Source: Pseudomonas lini (GTDB lineage Bacteria; Pseudomonadota; Gammaproteobacteria; Pseudomonadales; Pseudomonadaceae). Taken from it: DNA of 64,000 nucleotides. The notes beneath the pieces were generated by a model, which worked only from the letters and a program-made list of their open reading frames with translations, searched no databases and was not told the origin of the DNA. The translations under genes were made by a program, and so were the position numbers. Position 1 is the first letter of the stretch. Every line of letters starts with the position of its first letter. Shown here piece by piece: positions 1 to 7,702 of this stretch. The stretch lies in NCBI RefSeq assembly GCF_001042905.1, contig NZ_JYLB01000004.1, positions 310,001-374,000 of the forward strand, given 5' to 3'.

Positions 1-1
1 G

Positions 2-655
2 AACACCTTCGTATCGCCAGATTCCAGCGATGTGCTGAGCCTCGGCAAAGCCATGACCACCAGTTTGATGGTGGCCTGCCTGACCATGATTTTCGCCACG
101 ATTATCGCGGTGCCGGCAGCCTATGCCCTGACCCGTTGCGAGTTTCGCGGCAAGGCCGTGGCGCTGCAATTGATGTCGCTGCCACTGGTGTTCCCGATGG
201 TGGTGTTGGGCCTGGCCTTGCTGCTGGTATTCGACAGCCTGCCTTTCCACATCACCACCTCGCGACTGGTGATTGCCCACGTGATTCTGGCGCTGCCGTT
301 CGTGGTGAAAAACTGCACGGCGGCGATGCTCTCCATCGGCAGCGAAGTCGAGGAAGCCGCGCAAATGCTCGGCGCTTCACCGCTACGGGCGATTGTCGAT
401 GTGGTGGTGCCGCTGATGAAATCGGGGATTCTGGCGGGCATGTTGCTGGCGTTCATCGTCTCGTTCAACGAATTCACCGTGACCTATTTCCTCTACACCA
501 TCGACGTCATGACCGTGCCGATCTGGATGTACAGCCGCACAGTGTCTTCGCTCGACCCTACCGTTTTCTCGTTTGCCGTGCTGATCGTGCTGATCGACTT
601 CGTCCTGATCTGGGCGTTGGAGAAGCTGGTCGGTGAAGGTGGCGTTTCGTTCTGA
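2..655 (+). CDS. ABC transporter permease, PotC/PotI type (5' partial)
   Basis: Inner-membrane permease subunit of a binding-protein-dependent importer of the polyamine/opine/phosphonate class. The reading frame is open to the left edge, so the N-terminus is outside the window; an internal GTG at 32 is probably not the true start. Several hydrophobic helices are visible, and the cytoplasmic EAA loop that docks the ATPase is present around residues 105-125 of the visible part (EEAAQMLGASPLRAIVDVVVP). The stop lies 15 bp before the ATPase start, so the two are co-transcribed. The substrate cannot be told from the sequence; polyamine-type is a family-level call only. Confidence 0.85.
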   Translation, partial: NTFVSPDSSDVLSLGKAMTTSLMVACLTMIFATIIAVPAAYALTRCEFRGKAVALQLMSLPLVFPMVVLGLALLLVFDSLPFHITTSRLVIAHVILALPFVVKNCTAAMLSIGSEVEEAAQMLGASPLRAIVDVVVPLMKSGILAGMLLAFIVSFNEFTVTYFLYTIDVMTVPIWMYSRTVSSLDPTVFSFAVLIVLIDFVLIWALEKLVGEGGVSF

Positions 656-670
656 TTCTTGAGGTGCAAC

Positions 671-1726
671 ATGACTGGTCTGATTCTGGAAAACGTCGAG
701 AAACATTACGGCTCGGCCTGCGCGGTAAAAGATGTGAACCTGCATTTGCCCGAGGGCAAACTGGTGTGTTTCCTCGGCCCTTCGGGCTGCGGCAAAACCA
801 CCTTGCTGCGGATGATTGCCGGGCTTGAAACCCTGACCGGCGGCGAGATTCGCCTGGACGGTGAAGACATCGGCCATACGCCGGCGCATCAGCGTAATTT
901 CGGCATGGTGTTCCAATCGCTGGCGCTGTTTCCGCACATGACGGTGGGGGAGAACATCGCCTATCCGCTGAAACTGCGTGGGGTCAGCAAGGCTGATCAA
1001 CAGGCGCGGGTGGTGGAGTTGCTGGAGCTGATTCAGCTGCAGGAAATGATTGATCGCCCGGTGGCAAAACTCTCCGGCGGTCAGCGTCAGCGTGTGGCGA
1101 TTGCCCGGGCGATTGCTTCGCGGCCGAAAATCCTCCTGCTCGACGAACCGCTGTCGGCGCTGGACGCCAAGCTGCGTGAGTCGATGCAGGTGGAAATCCG
1201 TCAGCTGCAACAGCGTTTGAACATCACCACCATCATGGTCACCCATGACCAGCGCGAAGCCATGACCATGGCCGACATTGTGGTGGTACTGGGTGAGCAT
1301 CGGGTGCAGCAGGTGGGTACGCCGATTGAAATTTATCGGCATCCGGCCAATGAGTTCGTTGCGGACTTTATTGGTTCGGGGAATATTTTCCCGGCCACGG
1401 CGCTGGGCAACGGCAAGGTCAGCTTGCCCGGTGGCGATGCCCTGCAAGTGCCGATCTGCAGCAGCATTGTGGTGGGAGAGAAGGTGAAAATGCTGATCCG
1501 CCCGGAGGACCTGCAACTGTCGGCACCGCAGGCGACGGCGGGCAATCGCTTGCTGGGCAAGGTGACCTTTGTGCGGGATATCGGCGCGACCATCGAGACC
1601 ACGGTCGAGTGTTCCGGGGTGTCGTTTACGGCGCTGAGCACGCCGTGTCAGGGGATTGGTTTGAGTGTTGGGCATCCGGTGTCGTTGACGTTGCCGGTGG
1701 AGGCTTGTCGAGTGTTGAGCGCCTGA
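671..1726 (+). CDS. ABC transporter ATP-binding protein, PotA-like
   Basis: Cytoplasmic ATPase that powers the permease encoded just upstream. It is 351 residues, normal for PotA/FbpC-type subunits. Walker A (GPSGCGKTT, about residue 35), signature LSGGQRQRVAIARA, Walker B ILLLDEPLSALD and the switch histidine in MVTHDQREA are all intact. The C-terminal third (about 240-351) is a TOBE-like regulatory domain. I chose ATG 671, preceded by GAGG at spacing 6, over an in-frame TTG at 659. Transporters of this class carry spermidine, putrescine, 2-aminoethylphosphonate, iron or sulfate. With the binding protein outside the window the substrate stays open. Confidence 0.9.
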   Translation: MTGLILENVEKHYGSACAVKDVNLHLPEGKLVCFLGPSGCGKTTLLRMIAGLETLTGGEIRLDGEDIGHTPAHQRNFGMVFQSLALFPHMTVGENIAYPLKLRGVSKADQQARVVELLELIQLQEMIDRPVAKLSGGQRQRVAIARAIASRPKILLLDEPLSALDAKLRESMQVEIRQLQQRLNITTIMVTHDQREAMTMADIVVVLGEHRVQQVGTPIEIYRHPANEFVADFIGSGNIFPATALGNGKVSLPGGDALQVPICSSIVVGEKVKMLIRPEDLQLSAPQATAGNRLLGKVTFVRDIGATIETTVECSGVSFTALSTPCQGIGLSVGHPVSLTLPVEACRVLSA

Positions 1727-1743
1727 GAAAACACCACCACCCC

Positions 1744-1833
1744 GTAGGAGCGAGGCTTGCCCGCGAAGGCGATTTCATACTCAGCATTGTTGTTGGCTGA
1801 TACGACGCCTTCGCGGGCAAGCCTCGCTCCTAC
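1744..1833. repeat. REP palindrome pair, GTAGGAGCGAGGCTTGCC family
   Basis: Two 28-base arms in inverted orientation (1744-1771 and 1806-1833) are perfect complements around a 34-base spacer. It sits between the convergent ABC ATPase and AraC genes, where it could end transcription from both sides. The same family recurs at 4631-4698 and 60678-60763. Confidence 0.9.
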
Positions 1834-1850
1834 AGGGGGGGCAAATCTGA

Positions 1851-2780
1851 TTACACGGTCAACCGCAACCGCGCCAAATCCCTTAACGGCGGCGCCCCGA
1901 ACAATCGGCTGTACTCCCGGCTGAATTGCGAAGGGCTTTCATACCCCACCCGATAACCCGCCGCCGAAGCTTCCAGCCCTTCGGCCAGCATCAACCGCCG
2001 CGCCTCTTGCAGGCGCAACTGCTTCTGATACTGCAACGGACTCATCGCCGTCATCGCCTTGAATCGGTGATGCAATGTCGACACGCTCAGGTTCACTTCC
2101 CGCGCCAGATCATCGATGCGTAGCGGTTGCTCATAATTGCCGTTGAGCCATTTGATCGCCTGGCTGATGCGATGGCTCTGGCTGTTGGCGATGGCAATCT
2201 CATACAGCCGATGACCCTGCTGGCTGCGTAACAGCCGATACAGAATCTCTCGACGAATCAGCGGCGCCAGCATGGCGATGTCTTTGGGTGTATCCAGCAA
2301 ACGCGCCAGACGCAGCACGGCATCAAGCATTGCCGTGTCGATCTGCTCCACATACAGGCCGCGGCCAGTGGGCCGTGTGGGGACGCCGATGGGCCCGGCG
2401 TCGGCAATCAGCGCGCTGATTTCCGCCGGGTCGATGTCCAGCCGCACGGCGAGGATCGGTTCCTCGGGCGAGACGTTCACCACCCGCCCGCTCAAGGGCA
2501 TCGAGACCGACACCACCAGGTAATTCAGCGGGTCGTAATTGAAGTATTCATCCGCCAGCCGCACTTCCTTGCGCCCCTGGGCCATGATGCACAGGGCCGG
2601 TTGCGCCAGCACTGGAGCGAAGTCGTGGTTTTTACTGTGGCGCGACATGAACAGCGAACCAACGGCGGTGGCATAAGTGCCATCCTCCATCGTGTTACGG
2701 CGGATGAGGGCGGCCAGTTCCGCGCGCTGTTTTTCCATGTCGGCATCCAGCGGGGCTTGAAAATGATCGAGCGACGACAT
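1851..2780 (-). CDS. AraC family transcriptional regulator
   Basis: DNA-binding regulator of 309 residues. The N-terminal part resembles the AraC_N cupin-like sensor domain (about 20-190) and the C-terminal 100 residues carry two helix-turn-helix units (LRIDDLAREVNLSVSTLHHRFKA; the second around YRVGYESPSQFSREYSRLFG). The start at 2780 has GAGG nine bases upstream; an in-frame ATG at 2789 directly abuts that GAGG and is less likely. Its target is not evident. The divergently oriented monooxygenase gene at 3208 is one candidate, because regulators of this type often control a neighbouring detoxification enzyme. Confidence 0.9.
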   Translation of the reverse strand: MSSLDHFQAPLDADMEKQRAELAALIRRNTMEDGTYATAVGSLFMSRHSKNHDFAPVLAQPALCIMAQGRKEVRLADEYFNYDPLNYLVVSVSMPLSGRVVNVSPEEPILAVRLDIDPAEISALIADAGPIGVPTRPTGRGLYVEQIDTAMLDAVLRLARLLDTPKDIAMLAPLIRREILYRLLRSQQGHRLYEIAIANSQSHRISQAIKWLNGNYEQPLRIDDLAREVNLSVSTLHHRFKAMTAMSPLQYQKQLRLQEARRLMLAEGLEASAAGYRVGYESPSQFSREYSRLFGAPPLRDLARLRLTV

Positions 2781-2926
2781 GCAGGGCATCCTCGGTGACG
2801 CGTTGGTGATGGGCTGAGCTTAAATTTGTGCAAGGGACAACGGTAGACACATCCTGCCAAAAGCTTGCCTGATTCTGCACGGGGTGGATCTGCGCTCCAA
2901 CGTTTGCCGGGCGCGGCTTTGCTTTT

Positions 2927-3003
2927 GTAGGAGCTGCCGCAGGCTGCGATCTTTTGACTTGGTCTTTCAAAATCAAAAGATCGCAGCCTGCGGCAGCTCC
3001 TAC
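2927..3003. repeat. REP palindrome pair, GTAGGAGCTGCCGCAGGC family
   Basis: Near-perfect inverted arms (2927-2957 and 2974-3003) separated by a short spacer, in the 427-base gap between the divergent araC-type and monooxygenase genes. The rest of that gap (2781-2926 and 3004-3207) holds no gene that I can support. A small GC hairpin near 3163-3182 (GCAGCC/GGCTGC arms) lies just ahead of the monooxygenase start. Confidence 0.88.
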
Positions 3004-3207
3004 ATGAGTTCAGCACACTTGCCCGAATCTCATATGACAGTGCCATGACCATGGTTTACATGCTGTTACAGACGCTTTCTGCAGCCGCGCAGGATTGTGC
3101 AACAAGCCGGCAGAAATCGACTAACGACGACCAGAGCGCGCCGCCTAATCTTGGATCCTGTCGCAGCCCGTCCTCGGCTGCCACTGGATGACCTGGGAGG
3201 GTTGAAC

Positions 3208-3561
3208 ATGTCTACGCAGATCCCCGTCAGTCATATGGCCTTCGTCCGCGCCCGCGCCGGGCGTTCGGCAGAACTCGGTGCGCGCCTGAGCGCCCTGATC
3301 GAGCCGTCGCGCAACGCGCCGGGTTGCCTGAGCTTCGCCCTGCAGCACTCGCAATGCGATCCAGAGCTGTGGCTGGTGTCCGGTTTCTGGGACAACCAAC
3401 AGGCCATGACCGCTTACTTCGGCAGCCCGGCAATGCAGATTTTTGCCGAGCTGGTGCAGGAGCTGGTGGTCAATAGTCTGGATTTCCATACCTTCAAGGA
3501 TGTCTCGGCGGCCCAGGCCCTTGGCCAGTCCCAGGCAGCGGTACACAAACTCGTCGGTTGA
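3208..3561 (+). CDS. Antibiotic biosynthesis monooxygenase (ABM) domain protein
   Basis: Small 117-residue protein with a single ABM/dimeric alpha-beta-barrel domain. Typical features are the opening beta-strand (SHMAFVRARAGRSAELGARL), the ESR/EPSR-N-APGCLSF turn and the closing WLVSGFWDNQQAMTAYFGSPAMQ segment. Members of this family act as quinol monooxygenases or in aldehyde-signal and heme-related chemistry, usually without cofactor. ATG 3208 is preceded by GGGAGGG at good spacing; the longer frame upstream to 3097 has no ribosome site. The substrate is unknown. The neighbouring flavin reductase suggests a shared redox role, but this is weak evidence. Confidence 0.85.
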   Translation: MSTQIPVSHMAFVRARAGRSAELGARLSALIEPSRNAPGCLSFALQHSQCDPELWLVSGFWDNQQAMTAYFGSPAMQIFAELVQELVVNSLDFHTFKDVSAAQALGQSQAAVHKLVG

Positions 3562-3602
3562 GGGTTTAATGGCGCAATTCTCCATTAGCCAGGATCCGCG
3601 AC

Positions 3603-3833
3603 ATGGCACGCAAAGCCTTTGAACACTTCGAAGCCGTTTCAGCAGTAGTACCGGGCGAGGACGGTTACCACGCCGCGATTGCCGTCAAAGCCCTCGGTGG
3701 TTCCGGTGCCCCGACTTTTCACAAAGTGCTGGAAGGCCAGACTTTCAAGACCGCTCATGAAGCCGACGAGGCCGCGGCCAAAGAGCTGACCCGCCTCAAA
3801 GACGTTAAAGAAGACGCCGACCTGCTCTGGTAA
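3603..3833 (+). CDS. Conserved small hypothetical protein (76 aa)
   Basis: Compact, charged 76-residue protein with no signal peptide or membrane segment. ATG 3603 follows AGGATCCGCGAC, an acceptable ribosome site. The sequence (MARKAFEHFEAVSAVVPGED at the N-terminus, then an alanine- and glutamate-rich helix around 45-65) looks like a small soluble Pseudomonas protein, but I cannot name a family. It follows the monooxygenase by 41 bases on the same strand and could be co-transcribed. It ends directly against the convergent flavin reductase gene. Confidence 0.7.
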   Translation: MARKAFEHFEAVSAVVPGEDGYHAAIAVKALGGSGAPTFHKVLEGQTFKTAHEADEAAAKELTRLKDVKEDADLLW

Positions 3834-4463
3834 TTACTTGACCGCCCCCGGGCGGAACATCTTGAACAATGCCTCTGGCCCCAGCTGAAAGTAATCCGCC
3901 GGCCCGCCGCCGCGCAGAATCGGTTCTGCCGCGGCGGTGTCGTACACCCCATCCTTCAACAGCCACTTGGCGATATGCACGGCGACCACTTCGCCGAGAA
4001 TCAGCCAGCTCGGCACCACTTCCTTGTTTGCACGCTGCAACTGAATGATCTGCGTGACCTTGCACTCAAAGGACACCGGGCTTTCGGCGACCCGTGGCAC
4101 CTGAATGACTTTCGAGGCGACGGTGGTCAGCCCGGACAGTTCGAACTCATCGACCTCCGGCCCGACCATGGCGCAGCTCTGATTCATCTGCTCGGCCAAT
4201 GGGCGGGTCGCCAGGTTCCAGGCGAATTCACCGGTTTGCTCGATGTTATTCAGGCTGTCTTTGCGCCCGACGCTGGAAAACCCAATGATCGGCGGGATGT
4301 AGTTGAAGGCGTTGAAGAAGCTGTAGGGCGCCAGGTTCAGGCGACCATTGGCGTCCTGGGAGGAAATCCAGCCGATAGGACGCGGGCCGACGATGGCGTT
4401 GAACGGGTCATGCGGCAGGCCGTGGCCGTTGGCGGGTTCGTAGAAATGGATGTCGTCGGGCAT
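3834..4463 (-). CDS. Flavin reductase family protein (FMN-binding split barrel)
   Basis: 209-residue cytoplasmic flavoprotein of the flavin reductase-like split-barrel family. The hallmark N-terminal segment NAIVGPRPIGWISSQDANGR followed by NLAPYSFFNAFNYIPPIIGFS binds FMN, and the central NIEQTGEFAWN motif is also typical. Relatives reduce flavin for partner monooxygenases or act on phenolic or flavin substrates. ATG 4463 has AGGA eight bases upstream; the ORF extension to 4505 lacks a site. No dedicated monooxygenase partner is adjacent except the unrelated ABM protein, so the role is only a family-level inference. Confidence 0.88.
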   Translation of the reverse strand: MPDDIHFYEPANGHGLPHDPFNAIVGPRPIGWISSQDANGRLNLAPYSFFNAFNYIPPIIGFSSVGRKDSLNNIEQTGEFAWNLATRPLAEQMNQSCAMVGPEVDEFELSGLTTVASKVIQVPRVAESPVSFECKVTQIIQLQRANKEVVPSWLILGEVVAVHIAKWLLKDGVYDTAAAEPILRGGGPADYFQLGPEALFKMFRPGAVK

Positions 4464-4562
4464 ACAGTGAATTCCTGGGGCGTTCGGGAGGCGGTCATGG
4501 TGCAAGGGCTAGCGGCATATTTCCAGCCCATCCTCAATCACTGTGCTCCCCAGAAGCGACTA

Positions 4563-4582
4563 AGCCCGGCGAAGGCCGGGCT
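4563..4582. terminator. Hairpin downstream of kgtP
   Basis: AGCCCGGC-GAAG-GCCGGGCT is a perfect 8-bp stem with a tetraloop, about 150 bases past the kgtP stop in its reading direction. The T-tract is poor on either strand, so efficient intrinsic termination is uncertain; the REP pair at 4631-4698 lies between it and kgtP. Confidence 0.5.
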
Positions 4583-4630
4583 GTGGTGTTGCAGATTGCG
4601 GGGGCTGTTCAGGTGAGACCGAGTCATGGC

Positions 4631-4698
4631 CTTCGCGGGCAAGCCTCGCTCCTACAAGGGCACCACAATCCCTGTAGGAGCGAGGCTTGCCCGCGAAG
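4631..4698. repeat. REP palindrome pair, GTAGGAGCGAGGCTTGCC family
   Basis: Arms CTTCGCGGGCAAGCCTCGCT... at 4631-4655 and its exact complement at 4674-4698, in the 265-base gap between the flavin reductase and kgtP genes. It matches the repeat at 1744-1833. Confidence 0.9.
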
Positions 4699-4728
4699 AG
4701 GCTATAACAGCCTCCATCAATGTAGCTG

Positions 4729-6048
4729 TCAGTCCGTCTCGATCCGCGAATGCTTGCGGGTGTCTTTCATGGTCACGTACACCAGCAACGACACCGCGAT
4801 GCACGCCGTGACATACCAGTAGTAACCGGTTTCCATGCCGATGCTCTTGAACCACAGCGCGATGTATTCAGCGGTACCGCCGAAGATCGACACGGTCAGT
4901 GCGTACGGCAGGCCGACGCCCAGTGCACGGATTTCGGTCGGGAACAATTCAGCTTTAACCACCGCGTTGATCGAGGTGTAGCCGCTGACAATGATCAGCG
5001 CTGCCATGATCAGGAAGAACGCGCCCCACCAGGTCTGGATGGTGTGCAGGGTGGTCAGGATCGGCACGGTGAACAGTGTCCCGAGAATACCGAAGGCGAT
5101 CAGGATCGGACGACGACCGACTTTATCCGACAGCCCGCCGATGATCGGTTGCAGGCACATGAACAGGAACAGCGTGGCGGCAGAAATCGTGGTGGAGTCG
5201 GAAATGCTCATGCCGACGGTGTTCACCAGGTATTTCTGCATGTACGTGGTGTAGGTGTAGAACGCCAGCGTGCCGCCCATGGTCAGGCCGACCACGGTCA
5301 TCAGTTCCTTCGGATGGCGCATCAAGGTGCGCATCGCGCTTTCCTTGGCTTTCTCTTTCTTGGTGAACGACTCGGTTTCTTCCATGCCACGACGCAGGTA
5401 CAGCGCGACCACCGCACACAGTGCGCCGATGGCAAACGGAATGCGCCAGCCCCAGGCGTACAGCTCTTCGGTGGTCAGGGTCTGTTGCAGCACGATCAAC
5501 ACCGCCAGGGCGATGAGCTGGCCGGAGATCAGGGTCACGTACTGGAAGCTGGAGTAGAAGCCGCGACGATCCTTGGTCGCCATCTCGCTGAGGTAAGTCG
5601 CCGAGGTGCCGTACTCGCCACCGACCGACAGGCCTTGCAGCAAACGGGCGAAAATCAGCAGGATCGGTGCGCCGATGCCAATGGTTTCATAACCCGGGCT
5701 CAGGGCGATCAGCAGCGATCCGAAACACATCAGGTACACCGAAGCCATCAGCGCTTTCTTGCGACCGGCCTTGTCGGCGTAGAGGCCCATCAGCCAGCCG
5801 CCGATCGGGCGCATCAGGAAGCCCACGGCGAAGATCGCGGCGGTGTTGAGCAGTTGTGCGGTGGTGTCGCCTTTGGGGAAGAAGGCTTTGGCGAAGTACA
5901 GGGAGAAGGCGGCGTAGACGTACCAGTCGTACCACTCGACCATGTTGCCGACAGAGCCGCTGAAGATCGATTTGATCCGGCTAGCGGTGGTTCTTTCTGT
6001 AGCCGGCGCGGCAGCCGACCCAAGAGGCAAGGCGTTGGAGTTATCCAT
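4729..6048 (-). CDS. kgtP: 2-oxoglutarate (C5-dicarboxylate) MFS permease, KgtP/PcaT type
   Basis: Inner-membrane proton symporter of the metabolite:H+ symporter branch of the MFS; 439 residues with 12 predicted helices. It is strikingly like E. coli KgtP: GNMVEWYDWYVYAAFSLYFA in helix 1, GFLMRPIGGWLMG and the loop motif YADKAGRKKAL between helices 2 and 3, and RLLQGLSVGGEYGTSATYLSE in helix 5. The start has AAGGA seven bases upstream. The adjacent mifR/mifS genes and the sigma-54 promoter ahead of it support a dicarboxylate role. In P. aeruginosa MifSR controls the 2-oxoglutarate transporter PcaT (PA5530), where the two loci are separate as I recall. Confidence 0.9.
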   Translation of the reverse strand: MDNSNALPLGSAAAPATERTTASRIKSIFSGSVGNMVEWYDWYVYAAFSLYFAKAFFPKGDTTAQLLNTAAIFAVGFLMRPIGGWLMGLYADKAGRKKALMASVYLMCFGSLLIALSPGYETIGIGAPILLIFARLLQGLSVGGEYGTSATYLSEMATKDRRGFYSSFQYVTLISGQLIALAVLIVLQQTLTTEELYAWGWRIPFAIGALCAVVALYLRRGMEETESFTKKEKAKESAMRTLMRHPKELMTVVGLTMGGTLAFYTYTTYMQKYLVNTVGMSISDSTTISAATLFLFMCLQPIIGGLSDKVGRRPILIAFGILGTLFTVPILTTLHTIQTWWGAFFLIMAALIIVSGYTSINAVVKAELFPTEIRALGVGLPYALTVSIFGGTAEYIALWFKSIGMETGYYWYVTACIAVSLLVYVTMKDTRKHSRIETD

Positions 6049-6110
6049 TGAAGGATCCTTCGTTTAATTGTTTTTGTGGAGCGCGTTAAAACGCAGCCTG
6101 CTGGAGCTAT

Positions 6111-6127
6111 AGCAGGAGCTGTGCCAA
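6111..6127 (-). promoter_or_regulatory. Sigma-54 (-24/-12) promoter of kgtP
   Basis: Read on the minus strand the site is TTGGCACAGCTCCTGCT. Against YTGGCACGRNNNTTGCW it differs at two positions only, with the essential GG and GC ten bases apart. Transcription should begin near 6099, leaving a leader of about 50 bases before kgtP. The adjacent gene encodes a sigma-54 activator (MifR), which fits. Confidence 0.8.
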
Positions 6128-6167
6128 GGAGAGGAGGGCCGGTTTAGAGGGGGTAGTGGGTTCTGTT

Positions 6168-6220
6168 GAGCGGAAATCCGCTTATTCAGGGGCGGGTTCG
6201 AGCGGAAAACCGCTTATTCA
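6168..6220. promoter_or_regulatory. Two enhancer-like palindromes, probable MifR sites
   Basis: AGCGGAAATCCGCT (6169-6182) and AGCGGAAAACCGCT (6201-6214) are palindromes embedded in a 21-base unit repeated with a 32-base period, about three helical turns. They lie about 45-110 bases upstream of the sigma-54 promoter, the usual position for activator enhancers. That MifR binds them is inferred. Confidence 0.65.
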
Positions 6221-6250
6221 CGCGTGGTATTGCTTCGTCAGTGCTGGCCC

Positions 6251-6345
6251 CTTCGCGAGCAAGCCCGCTCCCACATTGGATCTACGGTGAACACAGAATT
6301 TGCCCACACCTCGAATTAACTGTGGGAGCGGGCTTGCTCGCGAAG
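6251..6345. repeat. REP palindrome pair, TGTGGGAGCGGGCTTGCTCG family
   Basis: Arms at 6251-6275 and 6321-6345 are exact complements around a spacer of about 45 bases. It lies between the mifR stop and the kgtP enhancer region. The same family recurs at 27635-27729. Confidence 0.9.
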
Positions 6346-6367
6346 AGGCCAGTTCAGGCACCACAAA

Positions 6368-7702
6368 TCAGCTGTCCTGCAAAAACATCTCACGGTTCAA
6401 CCCATGCCGCTGCATCTTTTCATTAAAGGTACGGCGCGGCAGTTGCAGTTCTTCAAGCACCGCTTTCACATCACCTTTATGCCGGGTCAACGCCGCGCGC
6501 AAGCAATGCGCTTCGAAGGCTTCCTGCTGCGCCGCCAGTGACTGGCCAGGATCGATCCCCACCGGTTCCGGTTCGCCAAGGCCCAGCACTTGTCGTTCGG
6601 CGACGTTCGCCAGTTCGCGCACATTGCCCGGCCAGTCGTGGCTCAGCAGATGGCTCAGTTGCGGCCCGCTCAAGGGCGCAAAGGTGCGGCCCAAACGCTC
6701 GGCGGCACTCTGGGCGAAGAATTCGAACAACAGTGGAATGTCTTCACGCCGGTCACGCAACGGTGGCAGACGCAACTCGGCGACGTTCAATCGATAGGCC
6801 AAATCTTCGCGAAAACGTCCGGCCCGGGCTTCATCCAGCAAGTCGGGTTTGGTCGCGGCGATGATTCGCAAATCCACGTGGATGCTCTGGTTGGAACCCA
6901 ATCGCTCAAGCTTCTGCTCCTGCAACACCCGCAGCAATTTCACCTGCTGGGCCAGCGGCATGCTTTCGATTTCATCGAGAAACAGCGTGCCGCCGTCGGC
7001 GTATTCGAGCTTGCCGATGCGTTTGCCCTGGGCGCCGGTGAACGCGCCGCTCTCATGGCCGAACAGTTCGGCCTCGAACAATTGCTCGGGAATCGCCGCG
7101 CAGTTCAGCGCCACGAAGGGCTTGTCCGCGCGGGGACCGAAGTCGTGCAGGCAACGGGCAACCAATTCCTTGCCGCTGCCCGTTTCGCCCCGGATCAGCA
7201 CATTGACCGGCAACGTCGCCAGGTCCAGCACTTGCCGACGCAACGTCTGCAAGCCACGGGAAACCCCCAGCAGGGTGGCGTCGAGTTTGGCGCGATTGTC
7301 TGCTTGCTCGTGCAGGGCACGGTTTTCCAGCACCAGCCGACGCTTGTCCAGAGCGCGGCGCAGGCTGCTCAGAAGGGTTTCCGGGCTGAAAGGTTTTTCG
7401 AGGAAATCATAAGCGCCGTCGCGCATCGCTTCGACGGCCATCGGCACATCACCGTGACCGGTCAGCAATATCACCGGCAAGTCGGCATCGCGGCGCTGGA
7501 CTTCGGCCAGCAGTTCCAGCCCGGTCATGCCAGGCATGCGCACGTCGCTGAGAATCACCCCGGGGAAATGTTTTGGCAGTTGCGCGAGGCACTCATCGGC
7601 GCGACTGAACAGTTGCACTTCGAACCCCGAGAGGCTCAGCCACTGTTCGACGGCGCTGCGGATGCTGCTTTCGTCATCGACCACCATCACCGAATTGAGC
7701 AT
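6368..7702 (-). CDS. mifR: Sigma-54-dependent response regulator MifR (DctD-like)
   Basis: 444-residue activator with three domains. The receiver (1-120) has acidic residues DDE and phospho-acceptor Asp53 in VILSDVRMPG. The AAA+ domain (about 145-380) has Walker A GETGSGKE, the sigma-54 contact loop GAFTGA and Walker B GGTLFLDEIE. A Fis-type helix-turn-helix ends the protein (KAVLEELQLPRRTFNEKMQ). It should be phosphorylated by MifS and activate kgtP from the palindromes at 6168-6220. Its ATG overlaps the mifS stop by one base (TGATG), so translation is coupled. The pair also resembles DctB/DctD; proximity to kgtP favours the Mif assignment. Confidence 0.9.
   Translation of the reverse strand: MLNSVMVVDDESSIRSAVEQWLSLSGFEVQLFSRADECLAQLPKHFPGVILSDVRMPGMTGLELLAEVQRRDADLPVILLTGHGDVPMAVEAMRDGAYDFLEKPFSPETLLSSLRRALDKRRLVLENRALHEQADNRAKLDATLLGVSRGLQTLRRQVLDLATLPVNVLIRGETGSGKELVARCLHDFGPRADKPFVALNCAAIPEQLFEAELFGHESGAFTGAQGKRIGKLEYADGGTLFLDEIESMPLAQQVKLLRVLQEQKLERLGSNQSIHVDLRIIAATKPDLLDEARAGRFREDLAYRLNVAELRLPPLRDRREDIPLLFEFFAQSAAERLGRTFAPLSGPQLSHLLSHDWPGNVRELANVAERQVLGLGEPEPVGIDPGQSLAAQQEAFEAHCLRAALTRHKGDVKAVLEELQLPRRTFNEKMQRHGLNREMFLQDS

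Noticed and set aside
383..1675. Long antisense ORF (430 codons) opposite the ABC ATPase
   Set aside because: Rich in His, Gln and Arg with no domain logic; a shadow caused by high GC at third positions of the real gene.
2525..3052. 175-codon minus-strand ORF upstream of the AraC gene
   Set aside because: Overlaps the AraC N-terminus in another frame and is mostly translated REP sequence.
4750..6051. 433-codon plus-strand ORF opposite kgtP
   Set aside because: Antisense shadow; kgtP on the minus strand has all family motifs and a ribosome site.
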